Positions 34,705-43,320 of a stretch of DNA of 64,000 nt are shown here, piece by piece. The notes beneath the pieces are model-generated. The model was not told the DNA's origin. It saw only the letters and a program-made list of their open reading frames with translations, and ran no database searches. A program made the position numbers and the translations under genes. Origin of the DNA: Brachymonas wangyanguii. GTDB lineage: Bacteria > Pseudomonadota > Gammaproteobacteria > Burkholderiales > Burkholderiaceae_C. The stretch covers positions 744,001-808,000 of the forward strand of contig NZ_CP173677.1 of the NCBI RefSeq assembly GCF_045055315.1, written 5' to 3'. Position 1 is the stretch's first letter; each line of letters opens with the position of its first letter.

Positions 34705-35114
34705 CGCTGTGGCTCCGTGACGAAGCCGACCTGGCTCAGTCCGGCCTGCTGGGCAGCAGCCAGGGTCTGCGCCACGGCCTCGTAGCGCACGTTGCGATCG
34801 GCCTGCAGTTGCAGCTGCGGTTGCGGTTGTTGCGTGGCGGCGGCCTGCAGGCGCGGCTGCAGTTCGCTGGCTGGCAGCGCCTGGCCGTTCCAGAACAGCG
34901 CGCCCTGGGCATCGATACCGAGCTGGATCGCATCGGGCTTGCGCTGTTCGGGTTCGCTGCTGGCTTGCGGCAGCGACAGGGGTACGGCGTGGTTCAGCAC
35001 CGGCACGGTGATGATGAAGACGATCAGCAGCACCAGCATCACGTCCACCAGCGGGGTCATGTTGATCTCGTTCATCACGTCGGTGTCATCCGATTCGAAA
35101 GAAGAAAATGCCAT
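34701..35114 (-). CDS. exbD: ExbD, TonB motor subunit
   Basis: This ExbD/TolR-family protein has 137 residues, with one membrane helix around residues 22-42. It has the conserved NEINMTPLVDVMLVLLIVF segment with the channel Asp in LVDVML, and a periplasmic C-terminal domain. With ExbB it uses the proton gradient to energise TonB. It lies 23 bases after exbB and overlaps hemP. Confidence 0.93.
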   Translation of the reverse strand: MAFSSFESDDTDVMNEINMTPLVDVMLVLLIVFIITVPVLNHAVPLSLPQASSEPEQRKPDAIQLGIDAQGALFWNGQALPASELQPRLQAAATQQPQPQLQLQADRNVRYEAVAQTLAAAQQAGLSQVGFVTEPQR

Positions 35115-35137
35115 GGGAAGACTCCTTGCGCTGCGGC

Positions 35138-35839
35138 TCAGTGGCTGTCCGGGGCGGTCTGCACGCGCGAGCCGGTCACCAGCCAGGCGTGCAGGTCATG
35201 GGCGAAGCGGTGCATGCGCTGGCCGACGCGCTTGTTGCCGCGCAGCAGGAAGTTGTAGCCGAGCACCGCCGGAATCGCTACCGCCAGGCCCATGGCGGTC
35301 ATGACCAGTGCCTCGCCGATCGGGCCGGCGACCTTGTCGATCGAGGCCGAGCCGGAGCTGCTGATGCCCATCAGCGCGTGGTAAATGCCCCAGACCGTGC
35401 CGAACAGGCCGACAAACGGCGCGGTGGAACCAATGGAGGCGAGGATCGCGAGGCCGGATTGCAGGCGTGCCTGGCTGCCGTCCAGGCTGCTGCGCAGGTT
35501 CATGTGGATCCAGTCGCTGAGGCTGAGGCTGCTGTGCAGCTCGTTGTCACTCTGTTCGTGGTGTTTCTTGGCCTCCTTGCCCTGCAGCGCAAGTTGGCGG
35601 AACGGACTGCTGTTGCCGCCGAGCTGGTCCAGGCCTTCGGCCAGGCTGGCGCTGTGCCAGAACTGGTCGGTGCGGCTGGCGAGGCGGTTGTGGCGCCACA
35701 GGTCCCAGGCCTTGATCAGGATCACGGCCCAGGTGGCGACCGACATGAGCAGCAGGATCAGCGCCGTGGTGCGGGTGACCCAGTCGCCCTGTGTCCAGAG
35801 CAGGGCCAGGTCCATGGAGGAGCTAGAGGGAATCGACAT
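35138..35839 (-). CDS. exbB: ExbB, TonB motor subunit
   Basis: This MotA/TolQ/ExbB-family protein has 233 residues. It has an N-terminal membrane helix (residues 24-42), a long cytoplasmic loop and two further helices carrying PFVGLFGTVWGIYHALMGI and MTAMGLAVAIPAVLGYNFLLR. It forms the pentameric proton channel with ExbD. Its place between tonB and exbD separates it from the Tol paralogue at 5.6-6.3 kb. Confidence 0.94.
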   Translation of the reverse strand: MSIPSSSSMDLALLWTQGDWVTRTTALILLLMSVATWAVILIKAWDLWRHNRLASRTDQFWHSASLAEGLDQLGGNSSPFRQLALQGKEAKKHHEQSDNELHSSLSLSDWIHMNLRSSLDGSQARLQSGLAILASIGSTAPFVGLFGTVWGIYHALMGISSSGSASIDKVAGPIGEALVMTAMGLAVAIPAVLGYNFLLRGNKRVGQRMHRFAHDLHAWLVTGSRVQTAPDSH

Positions 35840-35882
35840 GGTGAAAAAACCTTTGGATGAAGAAAGGGAAAAACAGGGGGAA

Positions 35883-36620
35883 TCAGCGATTGAGGCGGAA
35901 GGCGATCGGGACTGTCACGGCCATGGCAGTGGCTTCGCCGTTGCGCTTGCCGGGCACGAAGCGCCAGCGGCGTACCGTTTCCAGTGCCGACTGGTCCAGC
36001 TCCGGGTAGCCGCTGGATTGGCGCAGCGTCACGTCCTGGGCGTTGCCCTTGGCATCAACCATTACGCGCAGCAGCACGGTGCCGGTATCGCCGTTGCGCT
36101 TGCTGGCGGGTGGGTAGGGCGGCTTGGGGTTGTGCAGGTAGCTGGCGCGGGTGCTGGGCAGCACGACTTCGGCTGGGGCCTTGTCCTGGCTGCTCGGGCC
36201 CGGGCTGGTGTTCGTGGCTGGCGCTGGCTTGGCGGCGGGTGCGGTACTTTCAGCGGCCGGGCTGGGCTGGGTTGGTGCAGCCGCTGCGGTCATGCGCGGT
36301 AGCGGGTTCGGCGCTGGCTTGTTGCTGACCGGTTGCGGGGCAGGCTTGGGCTGGGGCCGTGGCTCTGGCCTGGGCAGCGGTTTGGCGACCGGTGGCTTTG
36401 CTGGCTCTGGCGCGGCAACGAGCTCCGGCTGCGGGGCAGCCTGCAGCGGAGCCGGTGTCAGCAGTTGCACCGTCAGTGGCGTGGGTGGCTCCGGCGGCGT
36501 CGGGCGCGTGGCGTTCAGGCTGGCCAGCAAGGCTGCATGGGCGAGCAGGACAGCGGCCACGATGGCGCCATCGCGCCAGGCCGGCGTGAAACGGGGGGAA
36601 GACAGGATCAGGGTGCTCAT
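35883..36620 (-). CDS. tonB: TonB energy transducer
   Basis: The 245-residue protein has a short cytoplasmic N-terminus and one membrane helix near residues 18-34. A long Pro-rich periplasmic linker with PKP/PEP repeats follows, then a C-terminal TonB domain beginning at SYLHNPKPPYPPASKRNGDTG and including YPELDQSALETVRRWRFVPG. It passes energy from ExbBD to outer-membrane receptors such as the siderophore receptor nearby. The ATG at 36620 is chosen. The upstream extension overlaps the small peptide gene. Confidence 0.93.
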   Translation of the reverse strand: MSTLILSSPRFTPAWRDGAIVAAVLLAHAALLASLNATRPTPPEPPTPLTVQLLTPAPLQAAPQPELVAAPEPAKPPVAKPLPRPEPRPQPKPAPQPVSNKPAPNPLPRMTAAAAPTQPSPAAESTAPAAKPAPATNTSPGPSSQDKAPAEVVLPSTRASYLHNPKPPYPPASKRNGDTGTVLLRVMVDAKGNAQDVTLRQSSGYPELDQSALETVRRWRFVPGKRNGEATAMAVTVPIAFRLNR

Positions 36621-36636
36621 GGGGCAGGGTGGCGGT

Positions 36637-36720
36637 TCAACGCTGTGACACCAGCCAGGCGCAGGGCGCCACCACGGCAAGCGACAGAATCAGGCTCCAG
36701 ATCATGGAAACAAGTCTCAT
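36637..36720 (-). CDS. candidate 27-residue membrane peptide upstream of tonB
   Basis: The ATG at 36720 opens a 27-codon frame (MRLVSMIWSLILSLAVVAPC, then AWLVSQR) ending 16 bases before tonB. A second ATG at 36705 would give 22 residues. It has a basic N-terminus, one hydrophobic segment and a charged end, the layout of a single-span membrane peptide. It is the first frame after the Fur-box promoter. It is too short for normal gene finders, and coding status is inferred only from composition and position. Confidence 0.45.
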   Translation of the reverse strand: MRLVSMIWSLILSLAVVAPCAWLVSQR

Positions 36721-36737
36721 TCAAATTAAAGAAGTGC

Positions 36738-36765
36738 ATTATAAATAGAAATGATTCTCAATCAA
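36738..36765 (-). promoter_or_regulatory. Fur-controlled promoter of the tonB operon
   Basis: On the minus strand -35 TTGATT (36765-36760) and a perfect -10 TATAAT (36743-36738) are 16 bases apart. Between them lies TGAGAATCATTTCTA (36760-36746), a good match to the Fur 7-1-7 box. Fur binding would block RNA polymerase when iron is plentiful. The box overlaps the stop codon of the upstream oxidase gene. Confidence 0.78.
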
Positions 36766-37855
36766 TAAAAAGATGGGAGGGTTGGATGCTGGCGACGTGC
36801 GGGCAGCCGCACAGCAGCATGGCGGCCTCGAATTCATCGCGCAGCAACCGCAGAACATGGGCGACGCCGCGCGCACCGGCATTGGCCAGACCAAAGACTT
36901 GTGGCCGTCCGAGCAGGGCGGCATCGGCACCCAGCGCCAGCGCCTTGAACAAGTCGGTGCCACGGCGGATGCCGCCATCGACCAGCACGGGGAAGCCACT
37001 GCCCACTGCCTGGCGTACCCGCGGCAGCAGGGTGGCGGTAGCGGGCATGGTGTCCAGCGTGCGGCCGCCATGGTTGCTGACGATCAGGCCGGCCACCCCC
37101 AGCGTCTGCGCCAGGCGTGCATCGTCCGGGTGCGTGATGCCCTTGAGCAGCAGCGGCAGCGCGGTCTGGTCCAGCAGCCAGCGTACATCGTCCCAGGTGG
37201 GTGCGCTGCTGGCCAGGCCCTGGCACAGGCCGGCGCCGGGCTGATGCACGGCTGCGGGCAGGTGGGCGGAACGGATCTCCGGCGGCCACTGCAGCGGATG
37301 GCGCCGTTCGGCATCGCGGATGCCTTGCACCGGTGCATCGACTGTCAGTACCAACGCCTGGCAGCCGGTGGCTTCGGCGCGGCGCAGCAGCGCCAGCGTG
37401 TCGGCGCGATCGGGCTGGAGGTAGAGCTGGAACCAGAGCGGCGGTGCCAACGCTGGTTCGTGCTGCAGAATGGCGGCCACCTGTTCCACCGGCGTGTTCG
37501 AGAGCGTGCTCAGCACCATGCCGGTCTGGCTGACCTGGGCGGCAAAGGCGGTGGCGATCTCGCCATCGGGATGGGCCAGCCGCTGGTGCGCGACCGGTGC
37601 CAGTAGCAGCGGCCAGTCCAGCGTCTGGCCCAGCAGGGGCGTGCGCGTGTGGCTGTCCTGCATCGATGCCAGCACGCGCGGTGCCAGCTGCAGCCGTGAC
37701 CAGGCCGCACGGTTCTCGGCATCGGTCAGGCCATCGGCAGCGGCACCGGTGAAGAAGGCCAGGCGGTCCGGACCCAGCCATTGTTCGGCATGGCGCTGGT
37801 GCGCATCGAGCGAAACCAGACCGGGCGGCAACGGATCGAGGCGGGGCGGCTGCAT
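36758..37855 (-). CDS. FMN-dependent alpha-hydroxy acid oxidase/dehydrogenase
   Basis: This TIM-barrel flavoprotein of the lactate/glycolate oxidase family has 365 residues. It shows the FMN and substrate motifs APVAHQRLAHPDGE, LTVDAPVQGIRDAE, LLKGITHPDDA, the catalytic His in SNHGGRTLD, and VLVDGGIRRGTD. Substrates are usually 2-hydroxy acids. It starts inside the stop codon of piuC (TGATG overlap) and so belongs to the receptor-piuC operon, an unusual partner for iron uptake. Confidence 0.87.
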   Translation of the reverse strand: MQPPRLDPLPPGLVSLDAHQRHAEQWLGPDRLAFFTGAAADGLTDAENRAAWSRLQLAPRVLASMQDSHTRTPLLGQTLDWPLLLAPVAHQRLAHPDGEIATAFAAQVSQTGMVLSTLSNTPVEQVAAILQHEPALAPPLWFQLYLQPDRADTLALLRRAEATGCQALVLTVDAPVQGIRDAERRHPLQWPPEIRSAHLPAAVHQPGAGLCQGLASSAPTWDDVRWLLDQTALPLLLKGITHPDDARLAQTLGVAGLIVSNHGGRTLDTMPATATLLPRVRQAVGSGFPVLVDGGIRRGTDLFKALALGADAALLGRPQVFGLANAGARGVAHVLRLLRDEFEAAMLLCGCPHVASIQPSHLFID

Positions 37856-38532
37856 CAGGTTTCGGCCCACAGGCGCAGCAGGTTGTGATAAGTGCCGGTG
37901 AGCTGCTTGGTCTCGGCCGATTCGCCATGCTGCTGGCGCAGGCGCGTCAGCGCCATATCCAGTTCGTAGAGCAGGCGGCGCTGTTCGTCACTGCGCACCA
38001 GGCTTTGCAGCCAGAAGAAGCAGCCGATGCGCTCGCCCTGCGTTACCGGCAGGACCTGGTGCAGGCTGCTGGAGGGATAGATCACAGCGCTGCCGGCGGC
38101 CAGCTTGATGCGCTGCTCGCCAAAGGTATCGGCAATCTGCAGTTCGCCGCCCGTGTAGCTGGCGGGATCGTTCAGGAATACGGTGCAGGAGACATCCGAC
38201 CGTACATAACCGTCCGGGCCGCGCAGCACGGCATTGTCGTAATGCGGGCCGTAGTATTCGCCCGGGCCATGGCGGTTGACGCGTGGCGGGAAGATCCGGT
38301 GCGGCAGCGCGGCGCTGAAGAACAGCGGGTGCTGGTGCAGCGCCCCCAGCACGATCTCGCGGATGCGCTGCGAGGCCGCGCTGTCGGGTGCCAGTTGCTG
38401 GTTGCGCTTGATCTGGCGCGCCACCACGCCGGCGCTGTGGCTGCCGTCGCGCCAGTCGGCATCGTGCAGCAGCACCTGGTGGATTTCGGCAAGTTGGCTG
38501 GCATCCAGCACGGAATCAATTGTCAACAGCAT
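37855..38532 (-). CDS. piuC: PKHD-type Fe(II)/2-oxoglutarate dioxygenase PiuC
   Basis: This PiuC/YbiX-family hydroxylase has 225 residues. The iron site is HYDNAV (His and Asp) together with the later SSSLHQVLPVTQGERIGC, where the His and the Arg that binds 2-oxoglutarate lie. Such genes accompany catecholate receptors (fiu-ybiX, piuA-piuC) and are iron-regulated; their substrate is unknown. It lies 57 bases after the receptor gene and overlaps the FMN oxidase gene by one base. Confidence 0.92.
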   Translation of the reverse strand: MLLTIDSVLDASQLAEIHQVLLHDADWRDGSHSAGVVARQIKRNQQLAPDSAASQRIREIVLGALHQHPLFFSAALPHRIFPPRVNRHGPGEYYGPHYDNAVLRGPDGYVRSDVSCTVFLNDPASYTGGELQIADTFGEQRIKLAAGSAVIYPSSSLHQVLPVTQGERIGCFFWLQSLVRSDEQRRLLYELDMALTRLRQQHGESAETKQLTGTYHNLLRLWAET

Positions 38533-38589
38533 GGCGGGACAAGGGAAGAAGACCGGCGACTGCAGGCAGCGCCGGTCGAGTGGCGGAAA

Positions 38590-40854
38590 TCAGAACTGGT
38601 GTTTCAGCGTCAGCTGAACGCGACGCGGCTGGCCCGGGCCGTAGAAGCCGCGATACAGGGTGTCGGCGTAGAGCTCGTCGGTCAGGTTGCTGACGTTGAG
38701 CTTGAGTGCGGTGGCATCGGTAAAGCTGTATTCGGCCATGGCATCCCAGGTCACGAAGCTGTCGGCCTTGACGGCGCGGCTGCCATCCGGATGCTGGCTG
38801 CTGCGGTAGTTGGCACCGGCCCCCAGGCGCAGCTTGGGCAGCACGCGGTAGGTGGTCCAGAGGCTGCCACTGTGTTTGGGCGTCAGGCCCGGGCGATCGC
38901 CTTCGACCTGGGCACCACCGCCGTTGGCGGCCAGCACCTGGTTGCTCTTGTCGATCTTCGCCGTCGGAATCCAGGTGTGGTTCCAGAACACTTCCCACTT
39001 GGGCGTCAGGCGGCCGGCAGCGTTGAATTCCATGCCCATGGCGTGGCGCTTGCCGGACAGTAGGTACTGTTCGGCGGCGCTATCCGGGTCCTGGTTGCGC
39101 TCGTTGTACTTCTCGGAATAGAAGGCGGCTGCCCCCAGCGACAGGCGCTGGTCCAGCACGTCCCACTTGCCGCCAATCTCGAAGTTGCGCGACTTCTCGG
39201 CTGGCGTGTTGGCCAGCTTGCGGTTGGCATCTGAGGTCGGGTTGGGCGCAAACTGGTAGGCATCGCCCGAGGTGTTGTACGAGGTGCCGTAGGACAGGTA
39301 GTAGGACGACAAGTCATTCGGCTGGTACAGCAGGCCCAGGCGCGGACTGAGCAGGGTTTCGCTCTTGTCGAAGCTGTAGGCGTCCGCAGTGGCAGTAGCC
39401 GCCGTGTTGTAGCTGCCCTTGAAATGGTCGAGGCGCAGGCCGGCAATGGCCTTCCAGTGATCGTTCAGTGCCACCGTGTCCTGTACGTAGACGCCGATAT
39501 TCTTCGATTGGAAGGTGTTGTAGACTGGCTCGCCGCGCAGGTCCGGGCGCCAGTCGCCATTGTTGGGCTGGCCGACGGTGGTCGTCAGACCGCTCGCAGC
39601 ACCAGGAAAGTTGTTGTTGCGTTTGGCATCTTCGTGGTACAGGTCGATGCCGGCCAGCAGCTTGTGCTCGCGGCCGCCCCAGTGGAATGTATTGCTGTAA
39701 TCGCTCTGGAACTGCGTCACGTCGCTGCGACCGACACGGCCCTTGGGTGTGCGGGTAATGGTAGTGTCCGGGCCAAAATTCTCGATCGTGGTGGGTTGGC
39801 CGTTGGTCTCGCCCAGGCGGATCACGCTGGCCCACAGGTCGCGCTCATAGCGGCCATGGCGCAGCTGCGATTTCAGCTCGCCGCCATCGTCAAAGCGATG
39901 CGTGTGCTGCAGCGTGCCATAGGTGGCCTGGGTGTTCAGCTTGTCGCTGTCCAGGCCGTAGAAGCTTTTTGCTTCCAGCGTCGGAATGATGGTGCCGGAG
40001 CGATTGGCGGGGTCGCTCAGGAACCACGGATGGCTGTAGCTGGAGCGGCCTTTGGTATCCAGGTGGTACAGGCCCACGGAGAACTCGTTTTTGGTGCCGA
40101 TGCCCCAGCGGAAGGTCGGTGCCACGCCCCACTTGTCTTGCTCGGCGCCCCAGTTGTCGGCTTCCTGCTTCATCACGTTCAGGCGGAAGGCGGCATCGTC
40201 GCCAGTCTGCCAGTTGAAGTCGCCCTGGATGCGCTTTTCATCGCCGCTGCCCACGGTGGCGCTGACCTCGTGCTGCGTCATCAGGAAGGGCTGCTTGCTG
40301 GCCTGGTTGATCACGCCGCCGGTCGAGCCCTTGCCGAACAGCATCGAGGCCGATCCCTTGATCACCTCCACGCGGTCCTCGTTGAAGGTATCGCGCTCGT
40401 ACAGACTGCCGTCGCGCAGGCCGTCGCGGTAGATGTCACCGGCGGTGCCGAGCGAGAAGCCGCGCAGGCGCACATCTTCCTCGCCGGTCTCGCCAGCCAG
40501 GAAAGTCACGCCGGCAGTGGTGCGCAGCACCTCGCGGAAATCATCCAGGTTGCGGTCGCTGATGAGCTTTTCCGTCATCACGGTGACGCTTTGCGGAATG
40601 TCGCGCAATGCCTGGTCGCCCTTGCCGATCTGGGTGCGCGTGGCGCGCAGATCGACCTTGCTGGCGGGCGTGACCAGGGTGTCGGTCACTTCCACCGTGT
40701 CCAGGATGGTCTCGCCACCGTCGATCACGGGCTGGGCCAGCGCCGAAGCGCTGACCGATCCCATCAGCAGGGCAGCGCCCAGCGGCAGGATGCGGGAAGT
40801 AGAAGAGGAAACAGGGGTGTCGGCAGGAGAAAGTGGTCGTGCAGATGGAGTCAT
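38590..40854 (-). CDS. TonB-dependent catecholate siderophore receptor (Fiu/PiuA type)
   Basis: The 754-residue outer-membrane receptor has a long signal region ending near SALAQP. A plug domain follows, with the TonB-box-like ETILDTVEVTDT and QSVTVMTEKLISDRN, then VEVIKGSASMLFGKGSTGGVIN. The 22-strand barrel ends in LTLKHQF with the terminal Phe expected for BAM recognition. Linkage to piuC indicates a Fiu/PiuA-type catecholate receptor. The ATG at 40854 is preferred. The frame opens at 40881. Confidence 0.93.
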   Translation of the reverse strand: MTPSARPLSPADTPVSSSTSRILPLGAALLMGSVSASALAQPVIDGGETILDTVEVTDTLVTPASKVDLRATRTQIGKGDQALRDIPQSVTVMTEKLISDRNLDDFREVLRTTAGVTFLAGETGEEDVRLRGFSLGTAGDIYRDGLRDGSLYERDTFNEDRVEVIKGSASMLFGKGSTGGVINQASKQPFLMTQHEVSATVGSGDEKRIQGDFNWQTGDDAAFRLNVMKQEADNWGAEQDKWGVAPTFRWGIGTKNEFSVGLYHLDTKGRSSYSHPWFLSDPANRSGTIIPTLEAKSFYGLDSDKLNTQATYGTLQHTHRFDDGGELKSQLRHGRYERDLWASVIRLGETNGQPTTIENFGPDTTITRTPKGRVGRSDVTQFQSDYSNTFHWGGREHKLLAGIDLYHEDAKRNNNFPGAASGLTTTVGQPNNGDWRPDLRGEPVYNTFQSKNIGVYVQDTVALNDHWKAIAGLRLDHFKGSYNTAATATADAYSFDKSETLLSPRLGLLYQPNDLSSYYLSYGTSYNTSGDAYQFAPNPTSDANRKLANTPAEKSRNFEIGGKWDVLDQRLSLGAAAFYSEKYNERNQDPDSAAEQYLLSGKRHAMGMEFNAAGRLTPKWEVFWNHTWIPTAKIDKSNQVLAANGGGAQVEGDRPGLTPKHSGSLWTTYRVLPKLRLGAGANYRSSQHPDGSRAVKADSFVTWDAMAEYSFTDATALKLNVSNLTDELYADTLYRGFYGPGQPRRVQLTLKHQF

Positions 40855-40986
40855 GGCCAGATAAACAGAGGTGAAAAACACATGCTGGCTATGTCTGCAT
40901 CAACCGTCCTGGAGAGGGTGCGCCAGAGGCGGGACAGATGGCAGTGTGGCTTGCAGGAACGTCAGTCCAGATGCTGACGAACCCGC

Positions 40987-41013
40987 ATTGTACACAAATG
41001 AGAATTGTTATCG
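40987..41013 (-). promoter_or_regulatory. Fur box and -10 element of the receptor operon
   Basis: TGAGAATTGTTATCG (plus strand 40999-41013) matches 12 of 15 positions of the Fur 7-1-7 box. On the minus strand TACAAT (40992-40987) directly follows as a -10 element, about 130 bases before the receptor start. No good -35 is visible. Confidence 0.72.
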
Positions 41014-41047
41014 TTACTTTTCTTGCGATTGTTGACGCGCTGCAACA

Positions 41048-42460
41048 TCAGCTCCAGCGTTGCAGCAAGGCCAGCAGTTTCTCGATGCGCGGGCCGTAGG
41101 GCGGATACAGCAGGCGCGTGCCGCTCCAGCGCGATTGCAGGAAGACTGGCTTCTCGTGGCTGAAGCGGCGGAAGCTCCAGACGCCGCGATAGGCGCCCTG
41201 GCCACTCGGGCCAATGCCGCCAAACGGCTGATGCAGCTGCGCCACCTGCCAGATGCAGTCGTTGATGCCGACGCTGCCGGCATGGGTTTCGCGCAGCAGC
41301 TGCTGTTGCGCCTGCCGGTCCTGGCCAAACCAGTACAGCGCCAGCGGGCGAGGCTGCTGGCGCAGCTGCTGCAGCACCTGCTCCGGCTGGTCGTACACCA
41401 GCACCGGCAGGATCGGGCCGAAGATCTCCTCCTGCATCAGGCGCAGGTCGGGTGCCGGTTGCAGCACCAGGCTCGGTCCGAGCAGGCGGCGCTGCATGTC
41501 GGTCTCGGCCAGTGCCTCGATCTGGCAGCCGGCGTCGTGCGCTTCTTGCAGCAGGCTGATCTGGCGCTGGAACTGGCGCGCATTGATGATGGCGCAGTAG
41601 TCCGGATTGGCCGGCAGGCCGGGGTAGAGTGCCTGCACGGCTTCGCGGTAGTGCGATACAAACGATGCCAGCTGCGAACGATGCACCAGCACATGGTCCG
41701 GTGCGACGCAGGTCTGGCCGGCATTCAGCAGCTTGCCGTGCGCGATGCGGCGTGCCGCCTCCGCCATGTCGGCCGACAGGTCGATCAGCGCCGGCGACTT
41801 GCCACCCAGTTCCAGCGTCACCGGTACCAGCTGGCTGGCCGCCGCTTCGGCCACCTGGCGGCCCACCTGGGTGGAGCCGGTAAACATCAGGTGGTCAAAC
41901 GGCAGCGCGACAAAGGCGCGGCCGACATCGGCATCTCCTGTCACCACGGCCAGTTCGGCCGGGTCAAACAGGCGTGCCACCGCTTGTTGCAGTGCTTCGG
42001 CAAAGCGCGGCGTCGATTCGGAGGGCTTGATCATCACCCGGTTGCCGGCGGCCAGCGCGCCTATCGCCGGCGACAGCGCCAGCTGCAGCGGGTAGTTCCA
42101 GGGCGAGACGATGCCGACTACGCCGAGCGGCTGCGGCAGCAGGCGGTTGCCGGCCGGCCAGAAGGCCCAGCCGGTGCGCACGCGGCGCATGCGCATCCAG
42201 CGGCCCAGTCGCTGGCGGGCATGGCGCAACTCCTGCTGCAGTACCAGCAGCTCGGCCATGCGCGTCTGTACCATGCTGCGCTGGCCAAAATCGGCACAAA
42301 TCGCTTCGGCCAGGGATTCGCCCTGCAATTCCAGCAGGCGCTGCAGCCGCGCCAGGCGATCCTGGCGCTGTGCGTGCGAGGGGTAGGGTTGGACCAGCGC
42401 GGCATCGCGCTGCAACTGCAGCAGCTGCTGCAGTCCGGCATCAGGTGGGGGGGTGGACAT
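41048..42460 (-). CDS. aldehyde dehydrogenase (coniferyl aldehyde dehydrogenase-like)
   Basis: The 470-residue ALDH has the NAD motif FTGSTQVGRQVAEAAAS, the catalytic Glu in LELGGKSPALI and the Cys in NAGQTCVAPDH. The short length and N-terminal pattern fit the class 3-like group labelled coniferyl aldehyde dehydrogenase (CalB), which also includes fatty-aldehyde enzymes. The substrate is not evident. It overlaps the stop of the MBL hydrolase gene by one base, so they are cotranscribed. Confidence 0.85.
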   Translation of the reverse strand: MSTPPPDAGLQQLLQLQRDAALVQPYPSHAQRQDRLARLQRLLELQGESLAEAICADFGQRSMVQTRMAELLVLQQELRHARQRLGRWMRMRRVRTGWAFWPAGNRLLPQPLGVVGIVSPWNYPLQLALSPAIGALAAGNRVMIKPSESTPRFAEALQQAVARLFDPAELAVVTGDADVGRAFVALPFDHLMFTGSTQVGRQVAEAAASQLVPVTLELGGKSPALIDLSADMAEAARRIAHGKLLNAGQTCVAPDHVLVHRSQLASFVSHYREAVQALYPGLPANPDYCAIINARQFQRQISLLQEAHDAGCQIEALAETDMQRRLLGPSLVLQPAPDLRLMQEEIFGPILPVLVYDQPEQVLQQLRQQPRPLALYWFGQDRQAQQQLLRETHAGSVGINDCIWQVAQLHQPFGGIGPSGQGAYRGVWSFRRFSHEKPVFLQSRWSGTRLLYPPYGPRIEKLLALLQRWS

Positions 42461-43242
42461 CAGACCTCCAGCCAGACACTGCCGCTTTCGGCAGTGGCCA
42501 GCATGATCTCGTCGAGCGCACGGTCGAGCCCGGCCGCCAGCGCGGCAGCGGCCAGTTCCGGGCGGTTGTTGCGTTCGCTCAGGTGAGCGGCCAGCACATG
42601 GCCGAGCCGGTCGTGCTTGAGCAGGCGTGCCAGTTCACCGGCAGCCGCATTGCTCAGATGGCCATAGGCTCCCGCCACGCGCGCTTTCAGGAATCGGGGA
42701 TAACGGGATGCTTCGAGCATAGCCGGATCGTGGTTGCTTTCGAGTAACAGCGCGTGACACTGTTGCAGCATCTGTACCACGTGGACGCTGGCATGGCCGA
42801 GGTCGGTCACCAGGCCCATGCGGCGGTCGCCGTCGCTGCAGACCAGTTGCAGTGGCTCGCGCGCATCGTGTGGCACGGTGAACGGCTGCAGCTCCATCGC
42901 GCCAAAATCGATCGGTTCGCCGTCGCGCGCAAAGCGGATCAGCTCCGAGAGCGATTCCGGCTGGCCGACGGCGGCGTGGGTGCCGCGGCTCATCCAGACC
43001 GGAATGCGGTGCCGCGCAGCAAAGCCGGACGCGCAGCCGATATGGTCGCTGTGTTCATGCGTGATGAAGATGCCGCTGAGCTGCTCCGGCTCCACGCCGG
43101 CCTGCTGCAGCCGCGCCGTGAGCTGGCGCTGCGGCATGCCGCAATCGACCAGCAGGCGGCTGACGGAAATGCCTTCGCGCGCTTCGATCAGGGTGGCATT
43201 GCCGGCGCTGCCGCTGCCCAGGCTCTTGAATCGGATACTCAT
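42460..43242 (-). CDS. MBL-fold metallo-hydrolase (YycJ-like)
   Basis: This metallo-beta-lactamase-fold protein has 260 residues. It opens with FKSLGSGSAGNATLIEA and carries the metal motif THEHSDHIG. Additional ligands lie in DLGH, LLESNHDP and AAHLSERNNRPE. This pattern is typical of the YycJ/WalJ group of putative nucleases. In Burkholderiales it commonly follows dapA-bamC, as here. Confidence 0.88.
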   Translation of the reverse strand: MSIRFKSLGSGSAGNATLIEAREGISVSRLLVDCGMPQRQLTARLQQAGVEPEQLSGIFITHEHSDHIGCASGFAARHRIPVWMSRGTHAAVGQPESLSELIRFARDGEPIDFGAMELQPFTVPHDAREPLQLVCSDGDRRMGLVTDLGHASVHVVQMLQQCHALLLESNHDPAMLEASRYPRFLKARVAGAYGHLSNAAAGELARLLKHDRLGHVLAAHLSERNNRPELAAAALAAGLDRALDEIMLATAESGSVWLEV

Positions 43243-43273
43243 GGAATCGTGCCAGGCCAGCCTCCAAAAGCAA

Positions 43274-43298
43274 GCGCCCGCACAGGAGGCGGGCGTTG
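43274..43298 (-). terminator. hairpin after bamC
   Basis: CGCCCGC pairs with GCGGGCG around a 7-base loop. On the minus strand the tail is CTTGCTTTT, only partly T-rich. It lies between the bamC stop and the MBL hydrolase start. Confidence 0.45.
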
Positions 43299-43320
43299 CA
43301 GGAGGGCTGGCGGATCAGGC

